Translations under genes and position numbers: made by a program | Part shown: positions 50,344 through 58,567 of the stretch, piece by piece | How the letters are laid out: every line of letters begins with the position of its first letter | How positions within the stretch are numbered: position 1 is the stretch's first letter | DNA from: Ruminococcus sp. | Lineage (GTDB): Bacteria; Bacillota; Clostridia; Oscillospirales; Ruminococcaceae | Direction of reading: 5' to 3' | Assembly: GCA_015066705.1 (NCBI GenBank) | Contig: SVNV01000001.1 | Location: 1 to 64,000, forward strand | Length of the DNA: 64,000 nucleotides | The notes under the pieces: generated by a model | The model's input: the letters and a program-made list of their open reading frames with translations, nothing else | Told to the model about the DNA's origin: nothing | Databases searched by the model: none

Positions 50344-51558
50344 TTACTTATCAGCGATAACGTCGATACCTGGGAGAACCTTTCCTTCGAGGTATTCCAG
50401 TGAAGCACCACCACCTGTTGAGATGTGGCTCATCTTGTCAGCAAAACCAAGCTGGATAACAGCTGCAGCTGAGTCACCGCCACCGATAATTGTTGTAGCG
50501 TCTGTTTCAGCGAGGCTCTTAGCAACAGCGATTGTTCCCTTAGCGAGAATTGGGTTTTCAAATACGCCCATAGGTCCGTTCCAAACAACTGTCTTAGCGC
50601 TCTTTACAGCGTCAGCATAAAGCTCAGCTGTCTTTGTTCCGATGTCAAGTCCCATCATATCAGCAGGAATTGTGTTAGAAACTGTAACTTCAATTTCTGC
50701 GTCGATTGGGTCTGGGAAATCCTTTGTGATTGTTGTATCAACAGGGAGAAGGAGCTGCTTACCAGCCTTAGCTGCCTTTTCAATCATTTCCTTACAGTAG
50801 TCAATCTTTGTATCGTCAACAAGTGAAGTACCAACTTCCTTACCCTGAGCCTTAAGGAATGTATAAGCCATACCACCACCGATGATAAGTGTATCGCACT
50901 TTTCGATGAGGTTATTGATTACGTTAAGCTTATCTGCAACCTTAGCACCACCGAGGATTGCTACAAATGGTCTGACCGGGTCTTCAACAGCGTTTCCGAG
51001 GAAGTTGATTTCCTTCTGCATGAGGTAGCCAACTGCTGTTTCCTTAACAAACTTTGTTACGCCTGCTGTTGAAGCGTGTGCTCTGTGAGCTGAACCGAAA
51101 GCGTCCATTACAAATGCTTCGCCGTCAACGAGGTCAGCAAGTTCCTTAGCGAAATCTTCGCCATTCTTTGTTTCTTCAGCGCCTCTGAATCTTGTATTTT
51201 CAAGAACAACGATTTCGCCATCCTTCATTTCAGCAACAGCCTTCTTAGCGTTTTCGCCAACAACTGTATCGTCCTTAGCAAAAATAACCTTTGTGTTTAC
51301 GAGCTCTGCAAGTCTTGCAGCTGCAGGAGCAAGTGAGAACTTATCCTCCGGACCGTTCTTTGGCTTGCCGAGGTGTGAGCAAAGAACAACCTTTGCACCA
51401 TTCTCGGTGAGCTTATTGATTGTAGGAAGAGCAGCAGTAATTCTGTTGTCGTTTGTGATAACGCCATCCTTAAGCGGAACGTTAAAGTCAACTCTTACAA
51501 GAACCTTCTTGCCCTTTACGTTAATGTCTTCAACTGTAACCTTGTTTAAACCTGCCAT
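50344..51558 (-). CDS. pgk: Phosphoglycerate kinase
   Basis: The 404-residue enzyme has [15 protein letters not shown], the LCSHLGKP block, [40 protein letters not shown], and [11 protein letters not shown] with the C-terminal [11 protein letters not shown]...[17 protein letters not shown] 51558 has GAGG 9 nt upstream. Its own promoter precedes it; no gapA is adjacent. Confidence 0.97.
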   Translation of the reverse strand: MAGLNKVTVEDINVKGKKVLVRVDFNVPLKDGVITNDNRITAALPTINKLTENGAKVVLCSHLGKPKNGPEDKFSLAPAAARLAELVNTKVIFAKDDTVVGENAKKAVAEMKDGEIVVLENTRFRGAEETKNGEDFAKELADLVDGEAFVMDAFGSAHRAHASTAGVTKFVKETAVGYLMQKEINFLGNAVEDPVRPFVAILGGAKVADKLNVINNLIEKCDTLIIGGGMAYTFLKAQGKEVGTSLVDDTKIDYCKEMIEKAAKAGKQLLLPVDTTITKDFPDPIDAEIEVTVSNTIPADMMGLDIGTKTAELYADAVKSAKTVVWNGPMGVFENPILAKGTIAVAKSLAETDATTIIGGGDSAAAVIQLGFADKMSHISTGGGASLEYLEGKVLPGIDVIADK

Positions 51559-51638
51559 AATAGACATCCTCTCTTATTTTATTTTTTCGGATAACTCCGA
51601 CAATTTACTTATTGTTAGAAGTTTAACAACCATTTTAT

Positions 51639-51667
51639 ATTGTATAACATATTGAGAAAAATTGCAA
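51639..51667 (-). promoter_or_regulatory. pgk promoter
   Basis: TTGCAA (51667-51662), 17 nt and TACAAT (51644-51639) on the minus strand. Confidence 0.7.
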
Positions 51668-51706
51668 GTGTTTTTTTCAAATATTTACATTTGTTTTTCT
51701 TAAAAA

Positions 51707-52579
51707 TCAGCGGTTTCTTGACCTGAACATAACCCCCACAACCCGAGGCCCTGCATTTGATGCAATAACCGCACCCACCTGATAAAAATCAGCCGGTGGA
51801 TAGCCAAGCTTCTTAGTCATAATCTGTGCCATATCGTCTCTGGCATTGAGGTCGCTTCCGTAGATAATACAGTAAGGTGTCTGTGGAATGATTTCCCCGG
51901 CCGCAATACTTTCAAGCTTAGGCATAATAGCCTTATCACCTCTTATCTTTTCGTGAGTCTTGATTTCGCCCTCACAGATTCTCATAACAGGCTTAAGTCC
52001 CATAACCTCTCCCACAAAAGCGGCAGCGCTCGGAATTCTACCTGACTTCTTTGCATATTTAAGGGTATACATAGCAAAATAGATTACGCACTTTGAAATA
52101 TAATTCTTGATATAGTTTACAGCCTCCATAGCAGTAGCACCTCTTGAAATCTTAGAAGCAGCTCTGCAAAGGGGATATCCATAAGCAGCAGTATAGCTTT
52201 CGCTATCAATATTATAGATATTGATTTTATCCTTTGCCTCAGGGTGTTCCTCATAAAACATTTCAGCTGCCATAACAGAATTTGAATAGGTTGCTGAAGC
52301 ATTTGAGTTGATAGTGACATTTATAATATCGGTATAGCCCTCTTTATAATATTTTTCAAACTCTTTCAGATACTCAAATGATGTAATCTGTGAATGTGTC
52401 GGAATTCCATCATAGCTATTAAGCATTTCGTAGAATTTTGCATTATCAAAATCAACTCTGGAAACATAGCTCTCATCGCCCATTACCAGCTTGAAATTCA
52501 TCACCTTGATATCATATTTTTTTTCATTTTCAAAAGAAATATCACTAGCCGAGTCTGTCATAAGCTTGATTTTTGCCAT
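51707..52579 (-). CDS. DegV family fatty-acid-binding protein
   Basis: The 290-residue protein has the family start KIKLMTDSASDISFE, the SRVDFDNAKFYEML block, THSQITSFEYLKEFEKYYKEGYTDIINVTINSNASATYSNS and the C-terminal GPRVVGVMF. DegV proteins bind a fatty acid in a cleft and, with FakA, serve fatty acid kinases. It lies 43 nt downstream of trmL, probably co-transcribed. Confidence 0.93.
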   Translation of the reverse strand: MAKIKLMTDSASDISFENEKKYDIKVMNFKLVMGDESYVSRVDFDNAKFYEMLNSYDGIPTHSQITSFEYLKEFEKYYKEGYTDIINVTINSNASATYSNSVMAAEMFYEEHPEAKDKINIYNIDSESYTAAYGYPLCRAASKISRGATAMEAVNYIKNYISKCVIYFAMYTLKYAKKSGRIPSAAAFVGEVMGLKPVMRICEGEIKTHEKIRGDKAIMPKLESIAAGEIIPQTPYCIIYGSDLNARDDMAQIMTKKLGYPPADFYQVGAVIASNAGPRVVGVMFRSRNR

Positions 52580-52622
52580 AAATTCAACATTCCTTTCTAT
52601 TTTACAGCCTTACTGTTTTTTA

Positions 52623-53123
52623 CTATTCCCAGTTATACTGTGTGAGCTTTCCCTCTCTGCTAAGGTCAGGAAATCCCCATTGTCTCAGCACCTCATAGGT
52701 AGCTATTGCCACTGTATTTGAAAGATTTAAGCTTCTGAGATTATTTCTCATAGGAACTCTCACGCAGTTTTTTCTGTTTTCAAAAAGAAGTCTTTCAGGA
52801 AGCCCCTTATCTTCCCTTCCAAAAACAAGAAAGCAGTCATTGGTATATTTTATATCGCTATATGTATTTTCCCCTTTTGTAGTAAAAAAATAATACTCGC
52901 CCTTATTTTTTTCAAAGAAATCATCTAGGCTTTCATACTCATATATTTCCAGTTTATCCCAATAATCAAGACCTGCTCTTTTAAGCTGTTTATCGGTAAT
53001 GGTAAAACCGTAAGGTTTCACCAGATGCAAAGCTGCACCCGTCACCGCACAGGTTCTTGAAATATTTCCGGTATTCTGTGGAATCTGAGGTTCAACAAGA
53101 ACAATATTAAGTTTTTGTATCAT
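52623..53123 (-). CDS. trmL: tRNA (cytidine/uridine-34-2'-O)-methyltransferase
   Basis: SPOUT-fold methyltransferase for the wobble base, 166 residues. Motifs: NIVLVEPQIPQNTGNISRTCAVTGAALHLV, DYWDKLEIYEY, FVFGREDKGLPERLL and the knot PMRNNLRSLNLSNTVAIATYEVLRQ. The ATG is preceded by AAGGAAG, and it starts 14 nt after cwlD. Confidence 0.96.
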   Translation of the reverse strand: MIQKLNIVLVEPQIPQNTGNISRTCAVTGAALHLVKPYGFTITDKQLKRAGLDYWDKLEIYEYESLDDFFEKNKGEYYFFTTKGENTYSDIKYTNDCFLVFGREDKGLPERLLFENRKNCVRVPMRNNLRSLNLSNTVAIATYEVLRQWGFPDLSREGKLTQYNWE

Positions 53124-53137
53124 ATAAAACTTCCTTT

Positions 53138-53869
53138 TTATGCTGTTCCGAGGTAATCATTTATCCCTTTAAAAATCGTAAAAGCAACCTTTTTCTGATA
53201 GCTTTCCGTCAAAAGGAGGTCAGCCTCCTCCGGATTTGAAAGAAAACCGCATTCAATCATAACTGACGGCACCTTTGCATAATAAATCAGATAAAGGTCG
53301 TCGCCTGTCAGCTTGACTTCCCTCTTATTATCCGGCTGGATATTATCAACAAAAGCCTGCTGAAGGCAAAGTGCCAGATTAACGCTATCGGGGTTTGTTT
53401 CGCTATAAAACATCTGTGCCCCGCTATATTTTGAATCGCTGTACTGATTCTGATGAATTGAAAGTGCAATAGCATTTTCTTTACTATTAAAAATCTCCAG
53501 GCGGTTTTTCATATCAGATTTTTTCTGATTTGAAAGTCCCTGAACATCTTCATCGTGAATAGATTTATCGCTGTCCCTTGTAACAACAACCTCATATCCG
53601 TAAGCTTCCAGTAAGGATTTCAGATTACGCATAATATTAAGGTTTATGCCCTTTTCGCTTACGCCGTTATAAGAAACACATCCACCGTCAATTCCGCCGT
53701 GGCCGGCGTCTAGGATTATCGCAGGAAGCGTTTTTTCGCTTATCCAGGCAGTTGAAGCCATAAGTGCTTTTTCGTTATCTGTATTTCCATATCTGTCAGC
53801 AAAACCCACAGCAATCAGATAACACACCACAAGCACTGTTGTTCCGAACATTTTTAATTTACTCACTTT
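53138..53869 (-). CDS. cwlD: N-acetylmuramoyl-L-alanine amidase, CwlD-like
   Basis: Zinc amidase of the Amidase_3 family, 243 residues, with an N-terminal signal/anchor helix (TTVLVVCYLIAVGFA). Zinc and catalytic residues: His in LDAGHGGIDGG near residue 60, Glu in NGVSEKGINL, His in ALSIHQNQYSD, and Glu in VMIECGFLSN. Relatives make muramic-delta-lactam in spore cortex, so the call suggests a sporeformer but does not prove it. The GTG at 53869 has GGGGTG 5 nt upstream; the ATG at 53884 has no such site. Confidence 0.85.
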   Translation of the reverse strand, partial: KVSKLKMFGTTVLVVCYLIAVGFADRYGNTDNEKALMASTAWISEKTLPAIILDAGHGGIDGGCVSYNGVSEKGINLNIMRNLKSLLEAYGYEVVVTRDSDKSIHDEDVQGLSNQKKSDMKNRLEIFNSKENAIALSIHQNQYSDSKYSGAQMFYSETNPDSVNLALCLQQAFVDNIQPDNKREVKLTGDDLYLIYYAKVPSVMIECGFLSNPEEADLLLTESYQKKVAFTIFKGINDYLGTA

Positions 53870-53927
53870 TACACCCCGCCTCATAAATTATATATAAAAT
53901 TTATGACAAGGCATTTAAAATTATGAG

Positions 53928-54494
53928 TTAAATTCCGTTATCTCTGCCCTTATACATTACCTTTTCGGCAACATCTATATTTTCATATCCTACTTTGTAA
54001 ACTATCACACAGGTAAGGAAAATAAAAATCTGCATAAAATACATAATCACAACAGCCCAGATATTATACTCAAGAGGATTTCCGATATGACCGTGAATAG
54101 GTATATCAACTATAGGCACAAAATAGGTATTGAAAAGATGGAAAAGTGCACACCAGTTTTTAGAAATCACTCCATTATAAGCTATAAGTGCAACCGTTGA
54201 AACTATAAGTCCCGGAATCATAAGCATAAATCCGAGAAGCCAGCCGAAATTCTTACAGTCAGGCTTATTCTTATACTTTACATTATCCTTGACCTTTGAA
54301 CTGAATTTGATAATATAGTCCGCAAGAAGTCCGCACACAACACCTGTTGTACAAAGTCCAACAAGGAAGCTGACAATTACGCCTTTTCCGTAAACAAACA
54401 TATACACCATAAGTATCATTGAGCAGGCAAGGTCAGCTATAAGAAGTCTTACATATCCCCCAAGTATTTTCATAAGTTTATCGTGTCTGTCCAT
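53928..54494 (-). CDS. Unknown membrane protein
   Basis: The 188-residue protein has four predicted helices (about 17-35, 38-60, 85-107 and 145-168) with short charged loops (SSKVKDNVKYKNKPDCKN). I recognise no family. GAGGA lies 10 nt before the ATG. It is the first gene of a probable operon with cwlD, trmL and degV (58-nt gap). Confidence 0.65.
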   Translation of the reverse strand: MDRHDKLMKILGGYVRLLIADLACSMILMVYMFVYGKGVIVSFLVGLCTTGVVCGLLADYIIKFSSKVKDNVKYKNKPDCKNFGWLLGFMLMIPGLIVSTVALIAYNGVISKNWCALFHLFNTYFVPIVDIPIHGHIGNPLEYNIWAVVIMYFMQIFIFLTCVIVYKVGYENIDVAEKVMYKGRDNGI

Positions 54495-54535
54495 AATTTT
54501 TCTATCCTCGCATCAATTATTACATACATACTGAT

Positions 54536-54564
54536 ATTTTAACATATTCCGACTTAAATTGCAA
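54536..54564 (-). promoter_or_regulatory. Promoter of the membrane protein-cwlD group
   Basis: TTGCAA (54564-54559), 17 nt and TAAAAT (54541-54536) on the minus strand. Confidence 0.65.
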
Positions 54565-54640
54565 CAGAGAATTTATTAAACATTCGGTGCATAATCTTGT
54601 AGGTTTTTGCAAAAGATACACTGAGAAAGAAGGTTTTGAA

Positions 54641-54757
54641 ATGAAAACAGATTCAGACGGAACAAAAATATACATTCCATCTAAAAAGAAAGCTCCCGCA
54701 GACACAAACTGGGAAAATGCACCTACGAAAATCTACGAGATTAAGAAAAACAGTTGA
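54641..54757 (+). CDS. 38-residue unknown protein
   Basis: A short ORF with GAAGG 7 nt upstream of the ATG. It encodes a charged peptide, beginning MKTDSDGTKIYIPSKKK and ending KIYEIKKNS, with Asp-Gly-Thr-Lys-Ile-Tyr and Thr-Lys-Ile-Tyr repeats. No membrane segment or known family. Its stop overlaps the -35 of the next gene's promoter. No clear promoter of its own is seen, so it is a modest call. Confidence 0.45.
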   Translation: MKTDSDGTKIYIPSKKKAPADTNWENAPTKIYEIKKNS

Positions 54758-54782
54758 AGAAGTCTGAAAATTGTGGTAAAAT
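54754..54782 (+). promoter_or_regulatory. Promoter of the FabG-like reductase gene
   Basis: TTGAAG (54754-54759), 17 nt and TAAAAT (54777-54782); about 31 nt before the ATG. Confidence 0.7.
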
Positions 54783-54813
54783 GATTTCATAAGATTACTT
54801 TTTGAGGTGGATT

Positions 54814-55527
54814 ATGAAAACAGCTGTTGTTACCGGTGGCACAAGAGGAATAGGAAAAAGCATAAGCGAAATGCTTTTAAAAAACGGCTTTAAGGTTTTT
54901 GCTGTGTATTGCAACAACCAGAGCTGTGCGGAAGATTTTCTTAAAGAAAACCCCGACGGTATGCTGTCGGTAGTAAAATGCGATATCGGAAATCCTGCTG
55001 AGGTGTCGGAGGTATTCTCTAAGTTTGGTGGAGTTGACATACTTATAAACAACGCAGGGATTGCTGACATAAATCTTCTTACAGATTTAAGTGACGAACA
55101 GATTCAGAGACTTATTTCTGTAAATCTTACAGGTGCAATTTTTACCACAAAGGCGGTTCTTCCTTATATGGTAAGACAAAAAAGCGGAAACATCATAAAC
55201 ATTTCTTCAATGTGGGGAGAAACAGGTGCTTCCTGCGAGACAGTTTACAGTGCGGCAAAGGCTGGGCTTATCGGATTTACAAAAGCGATGGCAAAGGAAG
55301 TAGGGCCAAGCGGTATCCGTGTAAACTGCATTACAGCCGGTGTCATTATGACCGAAATGAACAAGAATCTCGACGCCGAAACTCTCAATTCCTTGAGAGA
55401 TGAAACACCTCTTTGTAAAATCGGAACACCTGAGGACGTTGCAAACGCTGTTGAATATCTTATTTCAGAAAAAGCCTCGTTTATCACAGGTGAAATCCTT
55501 AAAGTTAACGGTGGCTTAGTAATTTAG
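54814..55527 (+). CDS. FabG-like short-chain dehydrogenase/reductase
   Basis: The 237-residue SDR has the cofactor motif TGGTRGIGKSI at the N-terminus, NNAGIAD near residue 80, the catalytic Ser in NIISSMWGE near residue 133, YSAAKAG with Tyr and Lys near residue 148, and the C-terminal FITGEILKVNGGLVI. It probably reduces a 3-oxoacyl group or a related ketone. It lies apart from any fab cluster, so it need not be the FabG of fatty acid synthesis. GAGGTG lies 4 nt before ATG 54814. Confidence 0.9.
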   Translation: MKTAVVTGGTRGIGKSISEMLLKNGFKVFAVYCNNQSCAEDFLKENPDGMLSVVKCDIGNPAEVSEVFSKFGGVDILINNAGIADINLLTDLSDEQIQRLISVNLTGAIFTTKAVLPYMVRQKSGNIINISSMWGETGASCETVYSAAKAGLIGFTKAMAKEVGPSGIRVNCITAGVIMTEMNKNLDAETLNSLRDETPLCKIGTPEDVANAVEYLISEKASFITGEILKVNGGLVI

Positions 55528-55580
55528 AGAATTTACGAGTTGTGTGAAGTTATTTTGCTTTACATATAATCCGACACAAA

Positions 55581-55608
55581 AAACGCACTTCTGCTAAGAA
55601 GTGCGTTT
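55581..55608. terminator. Bidirectional terminator
   Basis: A 12-bp stem (AAACGCACTTCT) with a GCTA loop, A tract on the left and T7 on the right. It serves the SDR gene and the leftward NlpC/P60 gene. Confidence 0.88.
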
Positions 55609-55635
55609 AATTTTTTTATATTTTGTACCTGCAAT

Positions 55636-56997
55636 TTAATTAACAAGTCTTTTGATACAAGTGATATGATTATATCTTGCCACAGTATCCGAATAGGAAA
55701 CAACGATACCTGTATTATAGCTTTCGGCGTGGATAATTTTTCCGTCACCGATATAAAGTGCAACGTGGTAAATAGAAGAATAACTGCTTCCGCCGTAAAA
55801 AATAAGGTCACCTGGTTTCATCTCGTTATACCTGACGCTTTTACCGTAATTCGCCTGCTGTGATGCCTTATGTGGAAGCTTTATTCCGATTTTTGCATAG
55901 CACTGCATTGTAAGTCCTGAGCAGTCAGTTCCATTTGGTGAAGAACCACCGAAAACATATCTTCCGCCAACCATACTTCTTGCCATAGCAATAACCTTAC
56001 TTATATCCCCTGTATAAACCTCATTGGTTTCGTCGGAAATATTATCATTTGTAGAGCCGTTTGCACCAGGTCTGTTATTATTGCTCTGGGAATTATTATT
56101 TGACTGGTTATTTTTTTCTTCCTCTTCTTTTTTCAGCTGTTCAAGAAGCTCCTGCTGAAGCTTTTCAAGCTCAAGTCTTTCCTGTTCTTCCTTCTGCTGT
56201 TGTTCAAGCTCTGTAAGTGTATTTTCTACCTTATCCTTTTCAGCTTCAAGCTCAGCCTGCTGTTTGAAATATTCCTCCTGCCACTTAATAAGCTCCTGCT
56301 GGCTCTTAGTACTTTCTTCATAGAGAGCCTGGAGTTCTTCCTGCTCTTCAATGAGATTTCCAAGCTCGGTGCTGTATTCCTGCATTTTAGTGGAGATTTC
56401 GCCACGCTTGATTTCAAGTGCCTCAAGCTCAGCCTCCTGTTGTTTTTTCAGGTCAACAAGCTCGTCGATTACCTTTTTATCATAATCAGCAATTCTCTTG
56501 ATAAGCTCAAATCTCATAAGAGTATCATAGAAATCCCCTGACTCCATAAGAATATTTGTATATGTATCGCTACCCGTAATATACAAAGCTCTGAGTCTCA
56601 GACCAAAATCGTCAATTCCGTTTAAAATTTCTGTTTCTCTGTCAGCAATTTCCTTTTCAGATGCACGGATTTGCTGGTCAAGAGAAGCTATATCCTCTTC
56701 AAGGTCAGCAATATAAAATTCCATTGTGGTTATCTGGTCGAACGTGTTTTTTATCTGTTCATCAAGAATAGCCTGACGCTCAATTTCATTCTCGATAGAA
56801 TTTTCAGCATTATTAAGCTTATTATTGAGCTCCTGTTCCTTTTTTTCAAGAGCATCAAGCTTCTGCTGATACTCGTTGATTTGTCCCTCAAGAGAAGTTG
56901 CAGCAGCATTCTCTGTATAGTTTTCAGACGGATTTATTATAATTGCACAGCAAACAGCAAAAGCCGTAAGTGATGCTACTATTGACTTTAGTTTCAC
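55636..56997 (-). CDS. Coiled-coil NlpC/P60 peptidoglycan hydrolase
   Basis: Secreted endopeptidase of 453 residues. Signal peptide (IVASLTAFAVCCAIIINPSEN), then about 250 residues of coiled coil (heptads of Leu/Glu/Gln, PcsB-like), a Gln/Asn/Ser-rich linker near residue 300, and a C-terminal NlpC/P60 domain from about residue 335. The catalytic Cys is in NGTDCSGLT and the His in SIYHVALYIG; the third residue is in HAESYN. The GTG at 56997 has AAAGGAG 9 nt upstream. An FtsEX-activated cell-separation role is common for this architecture. Confidence 0.92.
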   Translation of the reverse strand: MKLKSIVASLTAFAVCCAIIINPSENYTENAAATSLEGQINEYQQKLDALEKKEQELNNKLNNAENSIENEIERQAILDEQIKNTFDQITTMEFYIADLEEDIASLDQQIRASEKEIADRETEILNGIDDFGLRLRALYITGSDTYTNILMESGDFYDTLMRFELIKRIADYDKKVIDELVDLKKQQEAELEALEIKRGEISTKMQEYSTELGNLIEEQEELQALYEESTKSQQELIKWQEEYFKQQAELEAEKDKVENTLTELEQQQKEEQERLELEKLQQELLEQLKKEEEEKNNQSNNNSQSNNNRPGANGSTNDNISDETNEVYTGDISKVIAMARSMVGGRYVFGGSSPNGTDCSGLTMQCYAKIGIKLPHKASQQANYGKSVRYNEMKPGDLIFYGGSSYSSIYHVALYIGDGKIIHAESYNTGIVVSYSDTVARYNHITCIKRLVN

Positions 56998-57033
56998 CGC
57001 AAGCATCTCCTTTCACAAAATAAATACACAACA

Positions 57034-57062
57034 AGTTTAACACAAATGGCTTAAAATTGCAA
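57034..57062 (-). promoter_or_regulatory. Promoter of the NlpC/P60 gene
   Basis: TTGCAA (57062-57057), 17 nt and TAAACT (57039-57034) on the minus strand. Confidence 0.7.
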
Positions 57063-57100
57063 CCCCCGACAAGCTGTAACCCGCCTTTTTATCGCTAAAA

Positions 57101-57136
57101 CAAAAAAGACCGTCTTTTTAAGGACAGCCTTTTTTG
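57101..57136 (-). terminator. Terminator of the gene-less transcript
   Basis: A stem of about 13 pairs with two mismatches (CAAAAAAG-x-C-x-GTC arm); minus-strand T6 and a further TTTT follow. Confidence 0.65.
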
Positions 57137-57166
57137 TCAAAATGGGGTATGTTTTAAGAGTATTAC

Positions 57167-57196
57167 GAATGTAGTTAGCGTTCGCTAACTACATTC
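57167..57196. promoter_or_regulatory. Perfect 14-bp palindrome at the start site of an orphan promoter
   Basis: GAATGTAGTTAGCG, TT, then the exact complement. The core GTTAGCG-TT-CGCTAAC resembles TetR-family operators. It begins one base after the -10 box, so the predicted start is inside it. Confidence 0.6.
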
Positions 57197-57225
57197 AGTT
57201 TACCATATCTTCTCTTATTTGTCAA
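57197..57225 (-). promoter_or_regulatory. Orphan promoter before a gene-less transcript
   Basis: Perfect TTGACA (57225-57220), 17 nt and TAAACT (57202-57197) on the minus strand. Transcription from near 57190 would reach a terminator about 90 nt later without a gene between. Confidence 0.65.
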
Positions 57226-57272
57226 GGTTTTTTAGAATTTTTTTCTAAGAAAAATCTGCCAGAATAAAAAAG

Positions 57273-57294
57273 CCCCTTACCTTTCGGCAAGGGG
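57273..57294 (-). terminator. yebC terminator
   Basis: CCCCTT-x-CC stem with one mismatch, TTTC loop; minus-strand T6 tract. Confidence 0.82.
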
Positions 57295-57304
57295 GACAAA
57301 ACTT

Positions 57305-58048
57305 TTAGTCTTCTTCGTCTTCTTCCGGCATATCCCAGTTATGGTATACATTCTGAACGTCGTCGTTTTCTTCGAGGTGTTCAAGGAGAAGATTCATCTT
57401 TCTGATTGCATCCTCGTCCTCAAGCTTTGTATAGGTAGACGGAATCTGTTCAACTTCAGCAGATTCAACCTTATAGCCCATTCCTCTCAGTGCTTCTGCA
57501 GCAGCTGAAAGGTCAGATGGTGCAGTTTCAACTTCAATCACGCCGTCTTCAATCTTAAAGTCAGCAGCACCTGCTTCAAAGCAGTCTTCCATAATCTTGT
57601 CTTCGTCCTGGTTTTCATATTCGATAACGATAATACCCTTCTGTGAAAACATAAATGATACACAGCCTGTTGTACCGAGGTTTCCACCAAACTTATCAAA
57701 ATAGTGTCTGATGTCGCCGGCAGTTCTGTTTTTATTGTCTGTAAGGCATTCAACGATTACAGCTACACCGCTTGGACCGTAGCCTTCATAAACATTGTTT
57801 TCGTAATTATTCTTATCACCATCGCCTGCAGCCTTCTTGATAACTCTGTCGATATTGTCATTAGGCACGTTGTTTGACTTAGCCTTTGCAATAAGGTCAC
57901 GGAGCTTTGCGTTATTGTTAGGGTCAGCACCGCCTTCCTTAACTGCAACCATAATTTCACGTCCGATTTTTGTAAAGATTTTTGCCTTTACAGCATCAGA
58001 AGCTTCCTTTTTTCTTTTGATATTTGCCCATTTTGAATGTCCTGACAT
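57305..58048 (-). CDS. yebC: YebC/PmpR family protein
   Basis: The 247-residue protein is full length: MSGHSKWANIKRKKEASDAVKAKIFTKIGREIMVAVKEGGADP, YEGYGPSGVAVIVECLTDNKNRT, and an acidic C-terminal end. YebC proteins are DNA- or ribosome-associated; recent work links them to translation of proline-rich stretches. AAAGGA precedes the ATG. It follows Mini-III by about 50 nt and may be co-transcribed. Confidence 0.96.
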   Translation of the reverse strand: MSGHSKWANIKRKKEASDAVKAKIFTKIGREIMVAVKEGGADPNNNAKLRDLIAKAKSNNVPNDNIDRVIKKAAGDGDKNNYENNVYEGYGPSGVAVIVECLTDNKNRTAGDIRHYFDKFGGNLGTTGCVSFMFSQKGIIVIEYENQDEDKIMEDCFEAGAADFKIEDGVIEVETAPSDLSAAAEALRGMGYKVESAEVEQIPSTYTKLEDEDAIRKMNLLLEHLEENDDVQNVYHNWDMPEEDEED

Positions 58049-58099
58049 TTAAAATAACCATCCTTTCATATTTAAAAGCGTCAGCTTGAAATTACAAAT

Positions 58100-58495
58100 T
58101 TATTCTTCCATATTCCAGATTACGTCAAAAAGCTCTTCAATTCTTTTTTCCTGCCCTGCAAGGTGAAGATATCCGAAAAGGCATTCGAGGGAGGTTGCCA
58201 TTCTGTATTCAGCGACAGTTGAATGCTTAGGTGCAGTTATACCGCTGGCATTCCTTCCACGTCTCAGAACATCCTGCTCCTCCTCAGTAAGCATATCCCT
58301 GATAAGCTCAACTCCCTTTGCCTGATATTCAGCACAAACCTTTTTTACTGAAAGGTTATGAAGCTTAGCCACCGGCATATTACCTTTAAGGATTATGTAT
58401 TCTCTCACAAGCTTTTCATAAATTACATCTCCAAGAAAAGCCAGTGCAAGAGGGCCGTACTGGTTTATTTCTCTTTTTTCAAGATTGATATCCGT
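58100..58495 (-). CDS. mrnC: Mini-ribonuclease III with apparent ACG start
   Basis: RNase III-like enzyme that matures 23S rRNA, 131 residues, catalytic domain only. Seen: QYGPLALAFLGDVIYEKLVREYI with the acidic signature, LHNLSVKKVCA, LRRGRNASG and KHSTVAEYRMATSLECLFGYLHL. The promoter at 58529-58557 sets a start near 58521; GGAG (58507-58504) then points 8 nt on to ACG at 58495, in frame, not to ATG. Upstream GTG 58513 is too close to the start site to have a ribosome-binding site; GTG 58504 overlaps it. Relatives begin just before the equivalent residue. Confidence 0.88.
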   Translation of the reverse strand, partial: TDINLEKREINQYGPLALAFLGDVIYEKLVREYIILKGNMPVAKLHNLSVKKVCAEYQAKGVELIRDMLTEEEQDVLRRGRNASGITAPKHSTVAEYRMATSLECLFGYLHLAGQEKRIEELFDVIWNMEE

Positions 58496-58528
58496 AAATT
58501 CCACTCCAATCACTAAGATAACTCAATA

Positions 58529-58557
58529 AGTATAACACATACTCAGACAAAAATCAA
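58529..58557 (-). promoter_or_regulatory. Mini-III promoter
   Basis: TTGATT (58557-58552), 17 nt and TATACT (58534-58529) on the minus strand, just after the preceding gene's stop. Confidence 0.7.
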
Positions 58558-58567
58558 GCCAAAGTGC

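Larger units (their letters stand above)
56998..57304. other. Intergenic region between yebC and the NlpC/P60 gene
   Basis: This 307-nt stretch holds, right to left on the minus strand: the yebC terminator (57273-57294), a promoter (57197-57225), a 30-nt perfect palindrome (57167-57196), a terminator (57101-57136) and the NlpC promoter (57034-57062). No ORF is found. Confidence 0.75.

Noticed and set aside
57167..57196. SOS (LexA) box reading of the palindrome
   Set aside because: Gram-positive LexA sites need GAAC-4 nt-GTTC; the palindrome has GTTAGCG and no such core.
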